From Actinocorallia herbida (GTDB taxonomy: Bacteria > Actinomycetota > Actinomycetes > Streptosporangiales > Streptosporangiaceae), in contig NZ_RJKE01000001.1 in NCBI RefSeq assembly GCF_003751225.1, forward strand, positions 7,688,001 to 7,752,000: DNA of 64,000 nt, read 5' to 3'. Positions 18,820 to 29,690 of this stretch are shown piece after piece (positions within the stretch are counted from its first letter, which is position 1; every line of letters begins with the position of its first letter). Position numbers and translations under genes: made by a program. The notes under the pieces were generated by a model. The model had not been told where the DNA came from. It made no database searches and saw only the letters and a list, made by a program, of their open reading frames with translations.

Positions 18820-19554
18820 ATGCTTGCGCTCCCCGACGAGATCAACGGCTTCCTCTTCGACCTGGACGGGGTCGTGACGGACACCGCTGCGGTGCACGCG
18901 GCCGCCTGGAAGCGGATGTTCGACACATTCCTCGCCGAGAGGAATCTGGACCCCTTCAAACTTCCGGAGGATTACACGCGCTTTGTCGACGGCAAGAAAC
19001 GGGAGGACGGGACGAGATCGTTCCTGGAGTCGCGGGGCGTGGTCCTGCCCGACGGCGATCCGGATGATCCGCCCGAGGCCGAGACGGTCTACGGGCTGGG
19101 CAACCGCAAGAACGCCCTGGTGCTCACGCTGATCGCCGAGGACGGGGTGGCGGTCTTCCCGGACGCGGTGGCCCTGCTGGAGCGGGTCCGCGCGGCGGGG
19201 GGCCGCACGGCCCTGGTGTCGTCGAGCGCGAACGCGGAGGCGGTCCTGGAGGCCGTGGGCCTGACGGGCCTGTTCGACGCCCGGATCGACGGGGTGACGG
19301 CCCGGGAACGGGGCCTGCCGGGCAAGCCCGCGCCCGATATGTTCCTGGCGGGCGCGGAGGCGGTGGGGCTGCCTCCGTCGGCCTGTGCCGCATTCGAGGA
19401 CGCCCTCGCCGGGGTGGCGGCGGGACGGGCGGGTGGTTTCGCGCTAGTAGTCGGGGTGGACCGGGTCAAGGACGGGGCGCACGGCCCCTCTTTGGCCGAA
19501 AACGGTGCCGATGTCGTGGTGACCGATCTGCGCGAGCTTGTGGAGCAGCAATGA
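18820..19554 (+). CDS. HAD hydrolase, beta-phosphoglucomutase family
   Basis: A 244-residue HAD-superfamily protein of the beta-phosphoglucomutase group, which converts beta-glucose-1-phosphate to glucose-6-phosphate. Motif I is LFDLDGVVTDTAAVH (nucleophile and acid Asp pair, about residues 14-16), motif II is ALVSSSANA, the lysine is in GKPAPDMF and motif IV is FEDALAG. ATG start with GGGGTAAGG eight bases upstream. It overlaps the next gene, a GH65 phosphorylase, by four bases (ATGA). A phosphorylase releasing beta-glucose-1-phosphate and this mutase would form a two-step route into glycolysis. Confidence 0.9.
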   Translation: MLALPDEINGFLFDLDGVVTDTAAVHAAAWKRMFDTFLAERNLDPFKLPEDYTRFVDGKKREDGTRSFLESRGVVLPDGDPDDPPEAETVYGLGNRKNALVLTLIAEDGVAVFPDAVALLERVRAAGGRTALVSSSANAEAVLEAVGLTGLFDARIDGVTARERGLPGKPAPDMFLAGAEAVGLPPSACAAFEDALAGVAAGRAGGFALVVGVDRVKDGAHGPSLAENGADVVVTDLRELVEQQ

Positions 19555-21920
19555 ATCCTCCCTACGAGGTGGACCCCTGGCGAATCCGGGAAACCGAGCT
19601 GGATCTCGCCCGCCTCGCCCAGACGGAGTCCGTCTTCGCCCTGTCGAACGGGCACATCGGCGTCCGGGGCAATCTTGACGAAGGCGAACCGAGCGGCCTT
19701 CCGGGCTCCTACCTGAACTCCCTGTACGAGCAGCGCCCGCTGCCGCACGCCGAGGCCGGGTACGGGTATCCGGAGTCGGGCGAGACGGTGATCAACGTCA
19801 CCAACGGCAAGATCATCCGCCTGCTGGTGGACGACGAGCCCCTCGACGTCCGCTTCGGCGACCTGGAGTCGCACGAGCGGGTGCTCGACCTGCGCGCCGG
19901 GACCCTGACCCGCCGGATGGTCTGGAAGTCGCCGGCGGGCGCCCGGATCGGGCTGACCTCGACCCGGATCGTCTCGCTGACCCAGCGCGCGATCATGGCG
20001 ATCCACTACGAGGTGGAGGCGCTGGACGAGGAGACCCAGTTCGTCGTCCAGTCCGAGCTGGTGGCCAACGAGCCGCTGCCGGGGCCGGGGCGGGCCGATC
20101 CGCGGGTGTCCGCGGTGCTGATGGCCCCTCTGGTCGAGGACGAGCACTTCGCCAACGACGACCGGGTCGTCCTGGTCCATGAGACGCGGGCGAGCGGGCT
20201 GCGGATGGCCGCGGCGATGAGCCACGAGATCGAGGCGCCGGGCAAGATGTCGGTCGACGCCGAGGCGCAGCCGGACATCGGCCGGGTGACGGTGGCGACC
20301 CGGCTCAAGGCGGGCCAGAAGCTCACCCTCGTGAAGTACGTCGCCTATGGCTGGTCGAGTCACCGGACCCGGGCCGCGCTGCACGACCAGGTGGCGGCGG
20401 CGCTCGCGGGCGCGGAGCTGACGGGCTGGGAAGGCCTCGTCGAGGAGCAGCGCGCCTATCTCGAGGAGTTCTGGCGGGGCGCCGACGTGCAGGTGGAGGG
20501 CGACCCGGAGGTGCAGCAGGCCGTCCGGTTCGCCCTGTTCCACATCCTCCAGGCGGGGGCCCGCGCGGAGCGGCGGATGATCCCGGCGAAGGGGCTCACC
20601 GGCCCCGGCTACGACGGCCACACCTTCTGGGACACCGAGACCTTCGTCCTTCCGGTCCTCACCTACGCGCTCCCGGACGCCGCGGCCGACGCGCTGCGCT
20701 GGCGGCACTCGACGATCCCGCAGGCGCTGGAGCGGGCGGCGCAGCTGAACCTGCCGGGGGCCTCGTTCCCGTGGCGGACGATCAGCGGCCAGGAGTGCTC
20801 GGGGTACTGGCCCGCCGGAACCGCGGCGTTCCACATCAACGCCGACATCGCCGAGGCCGTCGCGCGCTATGTGGACGCCACCCAGGACGAGGCCTTCGCG
20901 CGCGAGATCGGGGTGGACCTGCTGGTGCACACCGCCCGGCTGTGGCGGGGCATCGGCCACCACGACCTCAACGGCAAGTTCCGCATCCACGGGGTGACCG
21001 GCCCGGACGAGTACAGCGCGGTGGCCGACAACAACGTGTACACCAACCTCATGGCGCAGGCGAACCTCCGGGACGCCGCGGACGTGGCGCTGGCGATGCC
21101 CGAGGAGGCGGCCCGGCTGGGGGTGACGGCCGAGGAGGCCGCCTCGTGGCGGGACGCGGCCGACAAGATGCTGATCCCGTTCGACGAGCGGCTCGGGGTG
21201 CATCCGCAGAGCGCGGGGTTCACCGACCACGCGCCGTGGGACTTCCTCAACACGCCGCCCGGCGACTACCCGCTGCTGCTGCACTACCCGTACTTCGACC
21301 TGTACCGCAAGCAGGTGGTCAAGCAGGCCGACCTGGTGCTGGCGATGCAGCTGTGCGGGCACGCGTTCACCCCGGAGGAGAAGGAGCGCAACTTCGCCTA
21401 CTACGAGGCGCTGACGGTCCGGGACTCCTCGCTGTCGGCGCAGACCCAGGCCGTCATGGCGGCCGAGGTGGGGTATCTGGAACTGGCGCACGACTATCTC
21501 GCCGAGACCGCGCTGATGGACCTGCGCGATCTCGGCCACGACACCGCGAACGGGCTGCATCTGGCGTCGCTGGCGGGCGCGTGGAACGCCCTGGTGTCGG
21601 GGTTCGGGGGCCTGCGGCCCGATCACGGGACGCTGTGCTTCTCCCCCAGGCTGCCCGAGACGCTCGGCAAGCTGAGCTTCCGGCTGCGCTACCGGGGGTC
21701 GCTCATCTGCGTCACGGTCCGGCCCAACGCGGCGACGTACGCGCTGTACGAGGGCGAACCGGTGCAGATCAGCCACCACGGCGAGGAGCACCTGCTGGAC
21801 AAGGAGATCACGCTGACGATCCCGAAGATCACCCCGAACCTTCCGGCGCCGCACCAGCCGCCGGGACGGTCCCCGCGGCGGCACACCCACGACCCGTTCC
21901 ACGACCAGGGCACGGTGTGA
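19551..21920 (+). CDS. Glycoside hydrolase family 65 disaccharide phosphorylase
   Basis: A 789-residue GH65 enzyme. The N-terminal beta-sandwich (LSNGHIGVRGNLDEGEPSGL) is followed by an (alpha/alpha)6 barrel with FWDTETFVLPVLTY and the catalytic acid Glu487 in TGPDEY; the phosphate-binding region and a C-terminal beta domain (LSFRLRYRG) follow. GH65 members phosphorolyse maltose, trehalose, kojibiose or nigerose to beta-glucose-1-phosphate. The exact disaccharide cannot be decided here. Translationally coupled to the beta-phosphoglucomutase gene. The tail after residue 765 is basic and proline-rich. The pair sits on the opposite strand within a housekeeping cluster, between nadD and rsfS. Confidence 0.92.
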   Translation: MNPPYEVDPWRIRETELDLARLAQTESVFALSNGHIGVRGNLDEGEPSGLPGSYLNSLYEQRPLPHAEAGYGYPESGETVINVTNGKIIRLLVDDEPLDVRFGDLESHERVLDLRAGTLTRRMVWKSPAGARIGLTSTRIVSLTQRAIMAIHYEVEALDEETQFVVQSELVANEPLPGPGRADPRVSAVLMAPLVEDEHFANDDRVVLVHETRASGLRMAAAMSHEIEAPGKMSVDAEAQPDIGRVTVATRLKAGQKLTLVKYVAYGWSSHRTRAALHDQVAAALAGAELTGWEGLVEEQRAYLEEFWRGADVQVEGDPEVQQAVRFALFHILQAGARAERRMIPAKGLTGPGYDGHTFWDTETFVLPVLTYALPDAAADALRWRHSTIPQALERAAQLNLPGASFPWRTISGQECSGYWPAGTAAFHINADIAEAVARYVDATQDEAFAREIGVDLLVHTARLWRGIGHHDLNGKFRIHGVTGPDEYSAVADNNVYTNLMAQANLRDAADVALAMPEEAARLGVTAEEAASWRDAADKMLIPFDERLGVHPQSAGFTDHAPWDFLNTPPGDYPLLLHYPYFDLYRKQVVKQADLVLAMQLCGHAFTPEEKERNFAYYEALTVRDSSLSAQTQAVMAAEVGYLELAHDYLAETALMDLRDLGHDTANGLHLASLAGAWNALVSGFGGLRPDHGTLCFSPRLPETLGKLSFRLRYRGSLICVTVRPNAATYALYEGEPVQISHHGEEHLLDKEITLTIPKITPNLPAPHQPPGRSPRRHTHDPFHDQGTV

Positions 21921-21932
21921 GGCACGCCGGGA

Positions 21933-22523
21933 TCACTCCGTGTAGAGCCCGTTCTTGTTGATGTACTGCACGATCCCGTCCGGGACCAGGTACCAGACGG
22001 GTTCGCCCGCGCGGACCCGGTCCCGGACCTCGGTGGAGGAGATCGCGAGAGCGGGCACCTCGACCAGGTCGACCCGGCCTTCGGGGAGCCCCGGGTCGGC
22101 CAGGACGTGCCCGGGACGGGTGCAGCCGACGAACCTGGCGAGCTCGAACATCCGGTCGGCGTTCCGCCAGGTGAGCATCTGGGCCAGGGCGTCGGCGCCG
22201 GTGATGAAGTACAGCTCGGTGTCCGGCCCGAGTTCGGCCCGCATGTCCAGGAGCGTGTCGTAGGTGTAGGTGGGCCCGCTGCGGTCGATGTCGACGCGGC
22301 TGACCCGGAACCTGGGGTTGGACGCGGTGGCGATGACCGCCATGAGGTAGCGATCCTCGGCCGCGGTGACCTTCTTGTCGGCTTTCTGCCAGGGCTGCCC
22401 GGTGGGGACGAAGACCACCTCGTCCAGGCCGAACAGGTGCGCCGCCTCGCTGGCGGCGACCAGGTGCCCGTGGTGGATCGGGTCGAAGGTCCCGCCCATG
22501 ATCCCCACGCGCCTTTCGCTCAT
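21933..22523 (-). CDS. nadD: Nicotinate-nucleotide adenylyltransferase
   Basis: A 196-residue NadD that joins ATP and nicotinate mononucleotide to form deamido-NAD in NAD synthesis. The nucleotidyltransferase motif [12 protein letters not shown] is near the N-terminus and [10 protein letters not shown] near the C-terminus; [10 protein letters not shown] and [10 protein letters not shown] are also family segments. The ATG at 22521-22523 has no Shine-Dalgarno sequence; TAGTCT lies eight bases upstream, so the mRNA may be leaderless. Stop codons of nadD and the GH65 gene face each other 12 bases apart. Confidence 0.95.
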   Translation of the reverse strand: MSERRVGIMGGTFDPIHHGHLVAASEAAHLFGLDEVVFVPTGQPWQKADKKVTAAEDRYLMAVIATASNPRFRVSRVDIDRSGPTYTYDTLLDMRAELGPDTELYFITGADALAQMLTWRNADRMFELARFVGCTRPGHVLADPGLPEGRVDLVEVPALAISSTEVRDRVRAGEPVWYLVPDGIVQYINKNGLYTE

Positions 22524-22582
22524 GCTGACCAAGACTAGACGGACCCGGTCAGAGCCCCCCGCACCGGGTTAGGGTGCCGGTT

Positions 22583-23599
22583 ATGACGCAGACACCCGAT
22601 CGTGCACGTCGTAGATTCCCCGGTATCTCCTCCCGCGCGTACGAGCATCCGCTCGACCGGTCGGCGCTGGTGGCGCTGCGGTCGTTGTCGGGGTTCGACA
22701 CGATCCTGCGGAAGCTGGCGGGGCTGATCAGCGAGCGCCAGTTGCGGCTGATGTTCCTCAGCGGCGCGGTCCGTGCGAACGAGCAGCAGTTCCGCCATCT
22801 GCACGAGGTGCTGCGGGACGCCTGCTACATCCTCGACCTGCCGAAGGTCCCCGAGCTGTACGTCACGCAGAGCCCGATGCCGAACGCGATGGCGGTGGGC
22901 ACGGACAACCCGTTCATCGTGGTGAACACCGCGCTCCTCGACCTCATGGACGAGGAGGAGCTGCGGTTCGTCGTCGCGCACGAGGCCGGGCACATCCTGT
23001 CCGGGCACGCGGTCTACCGGCAGATGGCGCTGATCCTCACCGGGCTCGGCTCGCGGCTGTCGTGGCTGCCACTGGGCAACGTGGCCATCGGCGCGATCCT
23101 CATCGGCCTCCAGGAGTGGCAGCGCAAATCCGAGCTGTCGGCCGACCGGGCGGGACTGCTGGCCGGGCAGGACGTCGAGGCCGCCAAGCGCGCGCTGATG
23201 AAGCTCGCCGGGGGCTCCCGCCTGCACGAGATGTCCACCGAGGCGTTCCTTGCCCAGGCCCGCGAGTACGAGGAGTCAGGCGACCTGCGCGACGGGGTGC
23301 TCAAGTTCCTCAACCTGATGAAGCAGAGCCACCCGTTCGCGGTGATCCGCTTCGGCGAGCTGCACCGCTGGCACCAGACCCCCGAGTACACCGCGATCAT
23401 GGCCGGGGAGTACCCGCGCCGCGAGGACGACGGCACGGCGTCCTTCACCGAGGAGGTGAAGAACGCCGCCCGGTCCTACAAGGAGTCCTGGGAGCAGTCC
23501 GGCGACCCGCTGGTAGGCAGGGTCCGGGACGCCGCGGGCGGCGCCGCCGACCTCGCGGGCGCGGTCTTCGACAGGTTCGGCCGCCGCTCGCAGAACTAG
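22583..23599 (+). CDS. M48-family metallopeptidase
   Basis: A 338-residue zinc peptidase of family M48 (HtpX/Ste24-like). The zinc motif HEAGH is at residues 133-137, with the third ligand in the later helix (RKSELSADRAG). One hydrophobic stretch (about 155-175, LSWLPLGNVAIGAILIGL) could be membrane-associated; no signal peptide is seen. The C-terminal region (from about 290) is charged and ends with AGAVFDRFGRRSQN. A TAGGGT seven bases before the ATG suggests a leaderless start. Divergent from nadD and convergent with the phosphoesterase gene. Substrates unknown. Confidence 0.88.
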   Translation: MTQTPDRARRRFPGISSRAYEHPLDRSALVALRSLSGFDTILRKLAGLISERQLRLMFLSGAVRANEQQFRHLHEVLRDACYILDLPKVPELYVTQSPMPNAMAVGTDNPFIVVNTALLDLMDEEELRFVVAHEAGHILSGHAVYRQMALILTGLGSRLSWLPLGNVAIGAILIGLQEWQRKSELSADRAGLLAGQDVEAAKRALMKLAGGSRLHEMSTEAFLAQAREYEESGDLRDGVLKFLNLMKQSHPFAVIRFGELHRWHQTPEYTAIMAGEYPRREDDGTASFTEEVKNAARSYKESWEQSGDPLVGRVRDAAGGAADLAGAVFDRFGRRSQN

Positions 23600-23612
23600 G
23601 CACGCCGGACGG

Positions 23613-25355
23613 CTAGAAGGGGGCCGGGACGAGCAGTTCCACGTTCCGGTCCTCCGCCGTTCCCGGCCCGAGGTGCTTCTCCTGCCAGTCGTTGCCCGAC
23701 AGCTCGCGCGACAGGGACGCCAGGCCCGGGACGCCCAGCCCGCCGGACACCGCGGGCGCGTGGGCGTCGATGATCGTGCCGAAGACCGAGAGGGTGCCGT
23801 CGCGGTTGTCGGCGATCTCGATGATGCGGCTCTGCTGCGGCCAGTCGATGTGCGCGGCGGTGCTGACCTCCCAGAAGCCGCCCTCCGGGCCCGTCTCGCG
23901 ACGGTGCGGCACCACCTCGTTGACGTGCGTGTGCCCGTTCACCCACAGCACGACGTTCGGGAAGCGCAGGAGCAGCTTCTCGACCTCCGCGCCGAGGATC
24001 CGGACGAGCCCGATCGGGTTGGTCAGGGTGTCGATGGTGTGGTGGCTGAACAGGACGAAGAGGCGGTCGGTCGCCTTGTTCGCGACGACCTCGCCCGCCT
24101 CGTTCAGGTAGCGGCTCGACCCCTTGAGCAGTTCGGACCTCAGCCACGTGAACTGCACGAGGTCCAGGGATCCCTCGGCGTACCCGTAGGGGTTGACGGT
24201 GTCGAGGACGAGCCCGCGGACGAGCCCGGCGTCGAAGCCGTAGTAAGCGGTGCCGTTCCTGCGGTTGGCCTCGGTGAACCCGTGGCCCGCGCCGTGCTCG
24301 GCGACGATCTCGGCCCGGGTGAGCAGTCGCCGGTCCGGGTCGGGCGCGACCGTGCGGAACAGCGCCGACCTGCTGTCGGCCATCGCCCTGACGGCCGCGG
24401 GACCGCCCTTGCCGAGGACGTCGGCGAGTTCCCTGCGCTCCGCCTCCGACGCCGGGGCGGTGATCTTCACGTCGCCGATCGCGATCGACTTGAGCACGGA
24501 GGTCGGCAGGTTCCCCTGGACGAGCCCGTCGTGGTTGCCGAAGACCGCGAGCCAGGGGGTGTCCAGACCGGTCGCCTCGAACGGGCGGCGGGCGGCGTCG
24601 AGCAGACCGGGCACCTTCGGGAAGCCGTACTTCTCGGTCGGCACGTCGGTGCCGCCCTCGGGGTGCCAGTACCTGTCGTCCGGCCACGCCATGACGCCCT
24701 CGAACAGGGAGTGGTCGCCGGAGTCCGGGCGGATCGTCCGGCCGCCGTCCAGGAGGTCGATCATCCAGCGGACCTCGTTGAACTGGGCGTTGTCGGCGGC
24801 GTCGCCGGTGTTGATGGTGAACGCCAGCCGCGCGCCGAGCGCGGGGCCGCGGCCGAGCCGGTTGACGGCCCGGACCATCGCCTCGGCGACCTGGGTCGTC
24901 AGGATCTCCTGCGGCCGGTAGGCGCCCGCGATGGGATTGGCGCCGAGGAGGTCGCCCGGGTCGCTCAGCCGGTCGAGGTACTCGATCCTGGCCGGGGACT
25001 GGGCGTCGATGAGGTGCACGTCGGTGAAGTGCGCGAAGGTGAGGAGGTCGGTGCGGCGCGCGACGCGGCCCGCGCCGGTGGCGCCGCCCAGGTCGTCGCG
25101 GAAGACGTGCGGTTCGCCGGGGCCGGAGACGACGGTCCGGTAGCCGCCCGCGCCGGGGGCGCCGAGCCGCAGGGTCGCGGCGAGCGTGGTGCCTTCGACC
25201 GGGCCGAGCGGGTCAGGCGCGGCGGCGAGCGCGAGCCGCGAAGGATAGGCGACGAGCCCGGAGGTGACCGCGCCGAGCGCGATGCCCTTGAGCAGGGACC
25301 TGCGGCCGATGGACGGGGGGCGGGGGGTGCCCTGAGGGCGCGTGGCATGCGTCAC
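23613..25355 (-). CDS. Tat-exported metallophosphoesterase (TIGR03767-like)
   Basis: A 580-residue calcineurin-like phosphoesterase. Residues 17-45 form a twin-arginine signal (GRRSLLKG, hydrophobic core, ALAAAP cleavage region), so it is exported folded. The metal-binding motifs are [15 protein letters not shown] (about 107-121), [20 protein letters not shown] and [10 protein letters not shown]. The length and motif spacing match the actinobacterial TIGR03767 family, for which no substrate is known. It starts 70 bases past proA on the same strand and may be co-transcribed or have its own promoter. Confidence 0.85.
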   Translation of the reverse strand: MTHATRPQGTPRPPSIGRRSLLKGIALGAVTSGLVAYPSRLALAAAPDPLGPVEGTTLAATLRLGAPGAGGYRTVVSGPGEPHVFRDDLGGATGAGRVARRTDLLTFAHFTDVHLIDAQSPARIEYLDRLSDPGDLLGANPIAGAYRPQEILTTQVAEAMVRAVNRLGRGPALGARLAFTINTGDAADNAQFNEVRWMIDLLDGGRTIRPDSGDHSLFEGVMAWPDDRYWHPEGGTDVPTEKYGFPKVPGLLDAARRPFEATGLDTPWLAVFGNHDGLVQGNLPTSVLKSIAIGDVKITAPASEAERRELADVLGKGGPAAVRAMADSRSALFRTVAPDPDRRLLTRAEIVAEHGAGHGFTEANRRNGTAYYGFDAGLVRGLVLDTVNPYGYAEGSLDLVQFTWLRSELLKGSSRYLNEAGEVVANKATDRLFVLFSHHTIDTLTNPIGLVRILGAEVEKLLLRFPNVVLWVNGHTHVNEVVPHRRETGPEGGFWEVSTAAHIDWPQQSRIIEIADNRDGTLSVFGTIIDAHAPAVSGGLGVPGLASLSRELSGNDWQEKHLGPGTAEDRNVELLVPAPF

Positions 25356-25424
25356 AACGCCTTATCAGAGCACACCCCCGCCTGTGACATCAAGGGTCGG
25401 AGTGTCACTCACGTGTCACGGTCG

Positions 25425-26687
25425 TCAGCCGCGGACGTGGCCCTCCCCGACGAACACGTACTTGGTCGAGGTCAGCTCGGGCAGGCCCATCGGGCCGCGC
25501 GCGTGCAGCTTCTGGGTGGAGATGCCGATCTCGGCGCCGAAGCCGAACTCCTCGCCGTCGGTGAACCGGGTCGAGGCGTTCACCGCGACCGCGGCGGAGT
25601 CCACCAGCGCGGTGAACCGGCGCGCGGCGGGCTGCGAGCTGGTCACGATCGCCTCGGTGTGGCCGGAGCCGTAGGCGCGGATGTGCGCGACCGCCTCGTC
25701 CAGGGAGTCGACGATCGCGGCGGCGATGTCCAGCGACAGGTACTCGGTGCGGTAGTCCTCGACCGTCGCGGGGACGACGTCGGCGGAGAACGCCGCGATC
25801 CGCTCGTCGCCGTGCACCGTGACGCCGCGGTCCTTCAGCGCCTCCAGCGCGCGCGGCACGAACACGTCGGCGATGTCGGCGTGCACCAGCAGCGTCTCGG
25901 CGGCGTTGCAGACCGAGGGGCGCTGCGTCTTGGCGTTGACGAGGATGCTCAGCGCCATGTCCACGTCGGCCGAGGCGTCCACGTAGACGGCGCAGTTGCC
26001 GACGCCGGTCTCGATGACCGGGACCGTCGACTCCTCCACCACCGAGTTGATGAGGGAGGCGCCGCCGCGCGGGATGAGCACGTCGACCAGGCCGCGGGCC
26101 CGCATCAGGTGCTTGACCGACTCTCGGTCGCGGCCCGGCACGAGCTGGATCGCGTCGGCGGGCACCTCGGTGCCGGCCAGCGCGTCGCGCATGACGTTCA
26201 CCAGCGCCGTGTTGGAGTCGTACGCCGAGGACGAGCCGCGCAGCAGCACCGCGTTCCCGCTCTTCAGGGTGAGCGCGGCGGCGTCGACGGTGACGTTCGG
26301 CCGGCCCTCGTAGATGATGCCGACGACGCCGAGCGGCACCCGCAGCTGGCGGAGTTCGAGCCCGTTCGGCAGGGTGTAGCCGCGCACGGCCTCGCCGACC
26401 GGGTCGGGCAGCCCCGCGACGTTGCGCACCGCCGCGGCGATGGCGGCCAGCCGGTCGGCGTCGAGGCTGAGCCGGTCCAGCATGTACTCCTCGGTGCCCG
26501 ACTCTCGCGCGCGCTCCACGTCGACGCGGTTGGCGGCGAGGATCTCCGCCGCGCGCTCGAGGAGCGCGTCGGCGATGGCGTGCAGCGCCGTGTCCTTGAC
26601 ACCGCGCGGCAGCGGCGCGAGGTCAGCCGCCGCGGCACGCCCGCGCGCCGCCACCTCCAGAACCTGATCGCGCGTGCCTTCGCTCAT
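25425..26687 (-). CDS. proA: Glutamate-5-semialdehyde dehydrogenase (gamma-glutamyl phosphate reductase)
   Basis: A 420-residue NADPH-dependent reductase that converts gamma-glutamyl phosphate to glutamate-5-semialdehyde, the second step of proline synthesis. Family segments: [41 protein letters not shown], and the catalytic cysteine in [14 protein letters not shown]. The ATG overlaps the proB stop codon by four bases. The order proB-proA is the usual biosynthetic unit. Confidence 0.96.
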   Translation of the reverse strand: MSEGTRDQVLEVAARGRAAAADLAPLPRGVKDTALHAIADALLERAAEILAANRVDVERARESGTEEYMLDRLSLDADRLAAIAAAVRNVAGLPDPVGEAVRGYTLPNGLELRQLRVPLGVVGIIYEGRPNVTVDAAALTLKSGNAVLLRGSSSAYDSNTALVNVMRDALAGTEVPADAIQLVPGRDRESVKHLMRARGLVDVLIPRGGASLINSVVEESTVPVIETGVGNCAVYVDASADVDMALSILVNAKTQRPSVCNAAETLLVHADIADVFVPRALEALKDRGVTVHGDERIAAFSADVVPATVEDYRTEYLSLDIAAAIVDSLDEAVAHIRAYGSGHTEAIVTSSQPAARRFTALVDSAAVAVNASTRFTDGEEFGFGAEIGISTQKLHARGPMGLPELTSTKYVFVGEGHVRG

Positions 26688-27862
26688 CGCCCATCTCCTG
26701 TCTCGTCCGGCGCTGCGGCCGTGCGGGTGGTTTCGGACCTCGGCGGGTCCAGGATCACGAGGTCGTCGCGGTGGATGATCTCGCGTTCGTATTCGGGGCC
26801 CAGCTCGCGGGCGAGCCAGCGGGTGGAGCGGCCCATCAGGTCCGGGATCTCGGCGGCGTCGTAGTGCACGAGCCCGCGCGCGACGGTCCGTCCGGCGGAG
26901 TCGCACAGGTCGACCGGATCACCCGCGGCGAAGTCCCCCTTGACGCCGACGACCCCGGCCGGGAGCAGGGACTTGCGCCGGTGGACGACCGCCTGCACGG
27001 CCCCGTCGTCGATGACGATCTTGCCCTGGCCGGTGGTGGCGTGCGCGAGCCACAGCATCCGGGTCGGGGGCCGCTGCCCGTTCGGGTGGAAGTAGGTGCC
27101 GACCGGCTCTCCCGCGAGCGCCTGCTCGGCGGCCCCGGCGCTGGTGAGCACGGTGTGGACGCCCGCGCCCGTCGCGATCCTCGCGGCCTCCACCTTGGTG
27201 ACCATGCCGCCGGTGCCGACCTTGGTGCCCGCGGCGCCGGTCTGCACGCCCGCGAGGTCGGCGGGCGAGCGGACGTCGCTGATGCGCAGCGAGCCGGGCA
27301 GCCGGGGGTCGCCGGTGTAGAGCGCGTCCACGTCCGACAGCAGCACGAGCGCGTCGGCCTGCACGAGGTGGGCGACGAGCGCGGCGAGCCTGTCGTTGTC
27401 GCCGAACCTGATCTCGTCGGTCGCGACGGTGTCGTTCTCGTTGACGATCGGCACGACGCCGAGGCGCAGCAGCGCCCGCAGCGTGCGCTGGGCGTTGCCG
27501 TGGTGCGCGCGCCGCATCATGTCGTCGGCGGTGAGCAGGACCTGGCCGACGCCCAGGCCGTGCCGGTGGAAGGAGGCGCTGTAACGGGCGACGAGCAGGC
27601 CCTGCCCGACCGACGCGGCGGCCTGCTGCGTCGCCAGGTCGCGGGGGCGCCTGCTGAGGCCGAGCGGGCCGAGCCCCGCGGCGATCGCGCCGGAGGAGAC
27701 GAACACGACCTCGCTGCCCGCCTTGCGGCGCGTGGCGAGCACATCGACGAGGGTGTCGATCCGGTCCTCGTCGATCGCGCCATCGGGCGTGGTGAGGGAG
27801 GACGAGCCGACCTTCACCACGATCCGGCGCGCGTCGGCGACCGCCGACCTGAGCGTTTCCAT
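26684..27862 (-). CDS. proB: Glutamate 5-kinase
   Basis: A 392-residue two-domain enzyme: an amino acid kinase domain (residues 1 to about 270) and a C-terminal PUA domain. It phosphorylates glutamate at the gamma-carboxyl, the first, proline-inhibited step of proline synthesis. Visible motifs: [45 protein letters not shown], and [17 protein letters not shown] segments ([17 protein letters not shown]) follow. It is read after obg across a 71-base gap. Confidence 0.96.
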   Translation of the reverse strand: METLRSAVADARRIVVKVGSSSLTTPDGAIDEDRIDTLVDVLATRRKAGSEVVFVSSGAIAAGLGPLGLSRRPRDLATQQAAASVGQGLLVARYSASFHRHGLGVGQVLLTADDMMRRAHHGNAQRTLRALLRLGVVPIVNENDTVATDEIRFGDNDRLAALVAHLVQADALVLLSDVDALYTGDPRLPGSLRISDVRSPADLAGVQTGAAGTKVGTGGMVTKVEAARIATGAGVHTVLTSAGAAEQALAGEPVGTYFHPNGQRPPTRMLWLAHATTGQGKIVIDDGAVQAVVHRRKSLLPAGVVGVKGDFAAGDPVDLCDSAGRTVARGLVHYDAAEIPDLMGRSTRWLARELGPEYEREIIHRDDLVILDPPRSETTRTAAAPDETGDGR

Positions 27863-27933
27863 ACTCCGCGTCTGCTCCTGCCTCGTTGCCGCTGTCGGGC
27901 CGCCCTCGGAGAACCGCCCCTAGGGGGCCGCGG

Positions 27934-29319
27934 TCACCATTCCGAGAGGCGCTGGTCGGTGCCGCGCGGGCCCATGTGCACCTCGCCGGACGAGGAGATG
28001 TCCGGGTGCCAGTCGAAGACGACCGAGTCGTCGGCCGAGCCGATCATGACGGTGGCGCCCTCTTCGGCGCCCGCCTTGCGCAGCTGGTCCTCGATGCCGA
28101 GGCGGTTCAGGCGGTCGGCGAGGTAGCCGACGGCCTCCTCGTTCTGGAAGTCGGTCTGGCGCACCCAGCGCACCGGCTTGGTGCCGGTGACCAGGAAGTC
28201 GTTGTCGCCGACCCGCTTGACCTCGAACTCGGGCCCGGCGACGGGCGCGGGGCGCAGCACGAGCCGGGTCGGCTCCTGCGCGGGCTGGGCGGCGCGGTGC
28301 GCGGCGACCATCTCGGCCATCGCGAACGACAGCTCCCTGAGCCCCATGTGCGCGGCGGCCGACACCTCGAACACGCGCAGGCCGCGCGCCTCGAACTCGG
28401 GCCGGACGATCTCGGCGAGGTCCTTGCCGTCGGGGACGTCGATCTTGTTGAGGACGACGACGCGGGGCCGGTCCCCCAGCGCGACGGTGTCGTCGCCGGC
28501 GAACAGCTCGTCGTAGGCGGCGAGTTCCCGCTCGATGATCTCGAAGTCGGTGACCGGGTCGCGGCCGGGCTCCAGCGTCGCGCAGTCCAGCACGTGCGCC
28601 AGCGTCGAGGAGCGCTCGATGTGCCGCAGGAACTCCAGGCCGAGGCCCTTGCCCTGGCTGGCGCCCTCGATCAGGCCGGGCACGTCGGCGACGGTGAAGA
28701 CGGTCTCGCCCGCGCTGACCACGCCGAGGTTCGGCACCAGCGTGGTGAACGGGTAGTCGGCGATCTTGGGCTTGGCCGCGGAGAGCGCCGCGATGAGGGA
28801 GGACTTGCCCGCGCTGGGGAAGCCGACGAGCGCGACGTCCGCGACGGTCTTCAGCTCCAGGACGACGTCCAGGGCGTCTCCGGGCTCGCCGAGCAGGGCG
28901 AACCCGGGCGCCTTGCGCTTGGCCGAGGCCAGCGCCGCGTTGCCGAGGCCGCCCGCGCCGCCCTGGGCCGCCACGAAGCGGGTGCCCTCGCCGACGAGGT
29001 CGGCGAGCACGTCGCCGCCCTGGGTCTTCACCACGGTGCCGTTCGGCACCGTCAGCACGATGTCCTCGCCGTTGGCGCCGTTGCGCAGCGAGCCCGCGCC
29101 GGGCTTGCCGTTGCCGGCCTTGCGGTGCGGGCGCCGGTGGTACTCCAGCAGGCTCGAGGTGTTGGAGTCCACCTCGAGGATGACGTCGCCGCCGCGGCCT
29201 CCGGTGGCTCCGTCAGGGCCCCCCAGCGGCTTGAACTTCTCACGGTGCACCGAAGCGCAGCCGTGCCCGCCGTTGCCCGCCGCGATGTGCAGGACGACGC
29301 GGTCCACGAAGTCGGCCAT
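27934..29319 (-). CDS. obg: Obg/CgtA GTPase
   Basis: A 461-residue Obg GTPase involved in 50S ribosome maturation and, in actinomycetes, control of sporulation. The N-terminal glycine-rich Obg fold (residues 1 to about 158: [23 protein letters not shown]) is followed by the G domain with G1 GFPSAGKSS (about 167-175), G3 DVPGLIEGA and G4 NKID, and a C-terminal OCT domain (residues after about 345). The ATG at 29319 follows GGAAGGGACC at a good distance. An attenuator-like hairpin separates it from rpmA. Confidence 0.96.
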   Translation of the reverse strand: MADFVDRVVLHIAAGNGGHGCASVHREKFKPLGGPDGATGGRGGDVILEVDSNTSSLLEYHRRPHRKAGNGKPGAGSLRNGANGEDIVLTVPNGTVVKTQGGDVLADLVGEGTRFVAAQGGAGGLGNAALASAKRKAPGFALLGEPGDALDVVLELKTVADVALVGFPSAGKSSLIAALSAAKPKIADYPFTTLVPNLGVVSAGETVFTVADVPGLIEGASQGKGLGLEFLRHIERSSTLAHVLDCATLEPGRDPVTDFEIIERELAAYDELFAGDDTVALGDRPRVVVLNKIDVPDGKDLAEIVRPEFEARGLRVFEVSAAAHMGLRELSFAMAEMVAAHRAAQPAQEPTRLVLRPAPVAGPEFEVKRVGDNDFLVTGTKPVRWVRQTDFQNEEAVGYLADRLNRLGIEDQLRKAGAEEGATVMIGSADDSVVFDWHPDISSSGEVHMGPRGTDQRLSEW

Positions 29320-29365
29320 TGAAGGTCCCTTCCGGTTGGGTGCCGGGAACTTCCCCGGCAAAGGA

Positions 29366-29397
29366 CAAGGGCGGACCCGGGATCAGGTCCGCCCTTG
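29366..29397 (-). terminator. Intrinsic terminator or attenuator between rpmA and obg
   Basis: A perfect 12-base-pair stem (CAAGGGCGGACC and complement) with an eight-base loop, 23 bases past rpmA. It is followed on the minus strand by a mixed, T-containing run rather than a clean T tract, so read-through into obg is likely partial. This would set a higher level of ribosomal protein mRNA than of obg mRNA. Confidence 0.7.
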
Positions 29398-29420
29398 GTA
29401 CAACGAGTGCCCGTGCGGAT

Positions 29421-29678
29421 CTACTCCGCGGCCGGGACGATGCTCACGGCACGACGGCCGCGGTAGCGGCCGAACTCGACGGTGCCGGCGACGAGCGCGA
29501 ACAGCGTGTCGTCCTTGCCGATGCCGACGTTCAGGCCGGGGTGGTGGTGGGTGCCGCGCTGGCGGATGAGGATCTCGCCGGCGTTCACCAGCTGACCACC
29601 GTAACGCTTGACGCCGAGGCGCTGGGCATTGGAGTCGCGGCCGTTACGGCTGGACGATGCGCCCTTCTTATGTGCCAT
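29421..29678 (-). CDS. rpmA: 50S ribosomal protein L27
   Basis: An 85-residue L27. It begins [20 protein letters not shown] and has the full family sequence through [16 protein letters not shown]27 sits near the peptidyl-transferase centre. There is no cleavable N-terminal extension of the type seen in some Firmicutes. Shine-Dalgarno GGAG eight bases upstream. Twelve bases after rplU. Confidence 0.98.
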   Translation of the reverse strand: MAHKKGASSSRNGRDSNAQRLGVKRYGGQLVNAGEILIRQRGTHHHPGLNVGIGKDDTLFALVAGTVEFGRYRGRRAVSIVPAAE

Positions 29679-29690
29679 TTCCGAGACTCC

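Noticed and set aside
19089-21902. Minus-strand open frame of 937 residues
   Set aside because: Shadow of the GH65 gene; composition is Arg/His/Leu-rich and no start signal is present.
23673-26864. Plus-strand open frame of 1063 residues
   Set aside because: Shadow of the phosphoesterase and proA genes, both of which have full family motifs.
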